Assembly (NCBI GenBank): GCA_905331475.1 | Contig: CAJNYU010001121.1 | Coordinates: 1-64,000 of the forward strand | From: Rotaria socialis | Lineage: Eukaryota; Rotifera; Eurotatoria; Philodinida; Philodinidae | Length of the DNA: 64,000 nt | Direction: 5' to 3' | Part shown: positions 62,833 through 64,000 of the stretch, in pieces | Layout: each line of letters begins with the position of its first letter | Position numbering within the stretch: position 1 is the first letter of the stretch | Notes under the pieces: model-generated | Told to the model about the DNA's origin: nothing | What the model saw: the letters and a program-made list of their open reading frames with translations, nothing else | Databases searched by the model: none | Position numbers and translations under genes: made by a program

Positions 62833-64000
62833 AAATATAATAAGCATTTCCAGTTTTAAGAACTGTATATTGTTCAAGACAACAAAACAAAAACGAAACG
62901 AAATGAAATAAGAATATTTGGATAGCCTTTGTGTTGTTTCCTTTCATTTTTCTTCCTTCTTCTTTCTGTTTTACTTTTATCAACGATATAGAATAACAAA
63001 CATGATTAGATGAAAAAATAATTAAAATGCTAAAGTTAATTCTTCTTAACTATAACACAATTTAAACACAAACAAACAAATGAATGTAGGTGTCAACTGA
63101 GATTAATCTTATCTAATGATTTTACATACTTAGTCTTTTTGACATGAATAAAATAAACATAGTAGATAAGATACAAGCCATGATCTCTCAGTAAAGTAGA
63201 TTGCGAGAAGACTACGGAGGAAAAAAAAGAGATCTCTTCTAAATAAAAATTCATAAATCTTAGCAATTATTCATTGACTTAAACACGGTTCTAGTAAAAT
63301 ATTCATTATAAACATGAGTTTTCTCCTTCTTTTTTTCATGAAATATATGCGTTTGACTTAATTGACCTCAATAGACGGGTGTATCTCCAGAGAAAACTGA
63401 AGCAGGTCTCATTTTTATCAATGTACGATTTCCAGATTCAATTTAACCCTAGGTCTCTGATAGAAACCGACATAATATTAATTAATATCAATGACAAATT
63501 CTCATACAAGTTGTATGCTACTTTGTATATGCTTGTTTTTCGTTTAAATGACAAGACCAAATACAAAGAAAACATCAACAGTTGTCTCGTATATTGTGCA
63601 TCCTTAGTGGCCTTTATATTATTTGCTCTTCAAACAATCATGACGGCAAGACAATACTAATAGCTTTTGCTTGTCGATAGATACCGAAGTATTGTATTTC
63701 TGATGTTAATATTAGTAAACATACCAAGCTGGTCACTTATTCTACTTGAAAGCACATAGGTATATATTCTCTGATTTCCTCATTCTATAATGTTCTGTAA
63801 ATTTCATTATAATTAAACGAGTTATATGTGTGTGATAAAGCACAAATAACCATGTTACAACAAGTAGACTAGTAGTCAACTATGCAAACAGCAAATCAAT
63901 AATACAACGTTAATGTGTAGATGTTATATTTCATTTGTATTGCCTGAAAGCATGTTTCTGATACAAACACATTTTTATGCATTAGACATCTATTTTTCTT
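62833..64000. other. 3' flank of GPCR, no gene seen
   Basis: AT-rich sequence to the window edge. The 93-codon plus ORF at 63379-63660 has no recognisable domain. No PSMD1 exon was recognised on the minus strand. Confidence 0.5.

Noticed and set aside
63379..63660. 93-codon plus ORF with a hydrophobic C-terminal segment
   Set aside because: No family recognised, no start context or partner exon, and intergenic composition.

Overview
This window is animal nuclear DNA: AT-rich, gene-dense, with almost every gene split by short GT-AG introns of about 50-70 bp. The genes are conserved metazoan ones (rotatin, prefoldin 2, WWOX, a SORL1-like receptor, hnRNP K, CREBRF, SIN3, an SLC25 carrier, RNF114, PSMD1/Rpn2, an aminergic GPCR). 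My best guess is a bdelloid rotifer (Rotaria/Adineta-like). This is an inference from the compact introns, low-complexity protein style, a centriole gene and possible trans-splice acceptors just upstream of several ATGs. I cannot exclude another AT-rich small invertebrate such as a mite.

Layout. Positions 1-120 hold nested inverted repeats. RTTN (855-9194, minus) stands head-to-head with PFDN2 (9663-10154, plus). WWOX (10297-12172) and a 1210-residue RS-rich protein (12426-16881) follow PFDN2 closely on the same strand, a possible three-gene operon. A reduced SORL1-like receptor occupies 17727-23684 (minus). A gene-poor stretch (23685-30611) holds a decayed gene and two CpG-rich patches. Next come an unrecognised four-exon gene (30612-31862, minus), HNRNPK (32901-34348, plus), an ankyrin-repeat gene (34878-35891, plus), a 372-bp foldback element (36750-37121), CREBRF (38883-41808, minus) and SIN3 (43845-51139, plus). 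A second foldback element lies at 51688-52150. Then three co-oriented minus genes follow: SLC25A34/35-like (53732-54781), RNF114-like (55055-57389) and the C-terminal third of PSMD1 (57860-59385). The last gene is a 5-HT2-like receptor (60948-62832, plus).

I rebuilt reading frames across splice sites by hand. For WWOX, the RS-rich gene, the 30.6-kb gene, HNRNPK, the ankyrin gene, the SLC25 gene and the GPCR, the summed exon lengths are exact multiples of three. RTTN, SORL1 and SIN3 have many exons; I checked their ends and key domains but not every junction. No prokaryotic system, CRISPR array, rRNA or tRNA was recognised. The most unusual items are the possible operon with acceptor-like sites, the 5'-less PSMD1 next to an opposite-strand GPCR, a 33-bp duplication inside the RNF114 RING, the two palindromic elements, the decayed gene near 28 kb, and the two unrecognised proteins.
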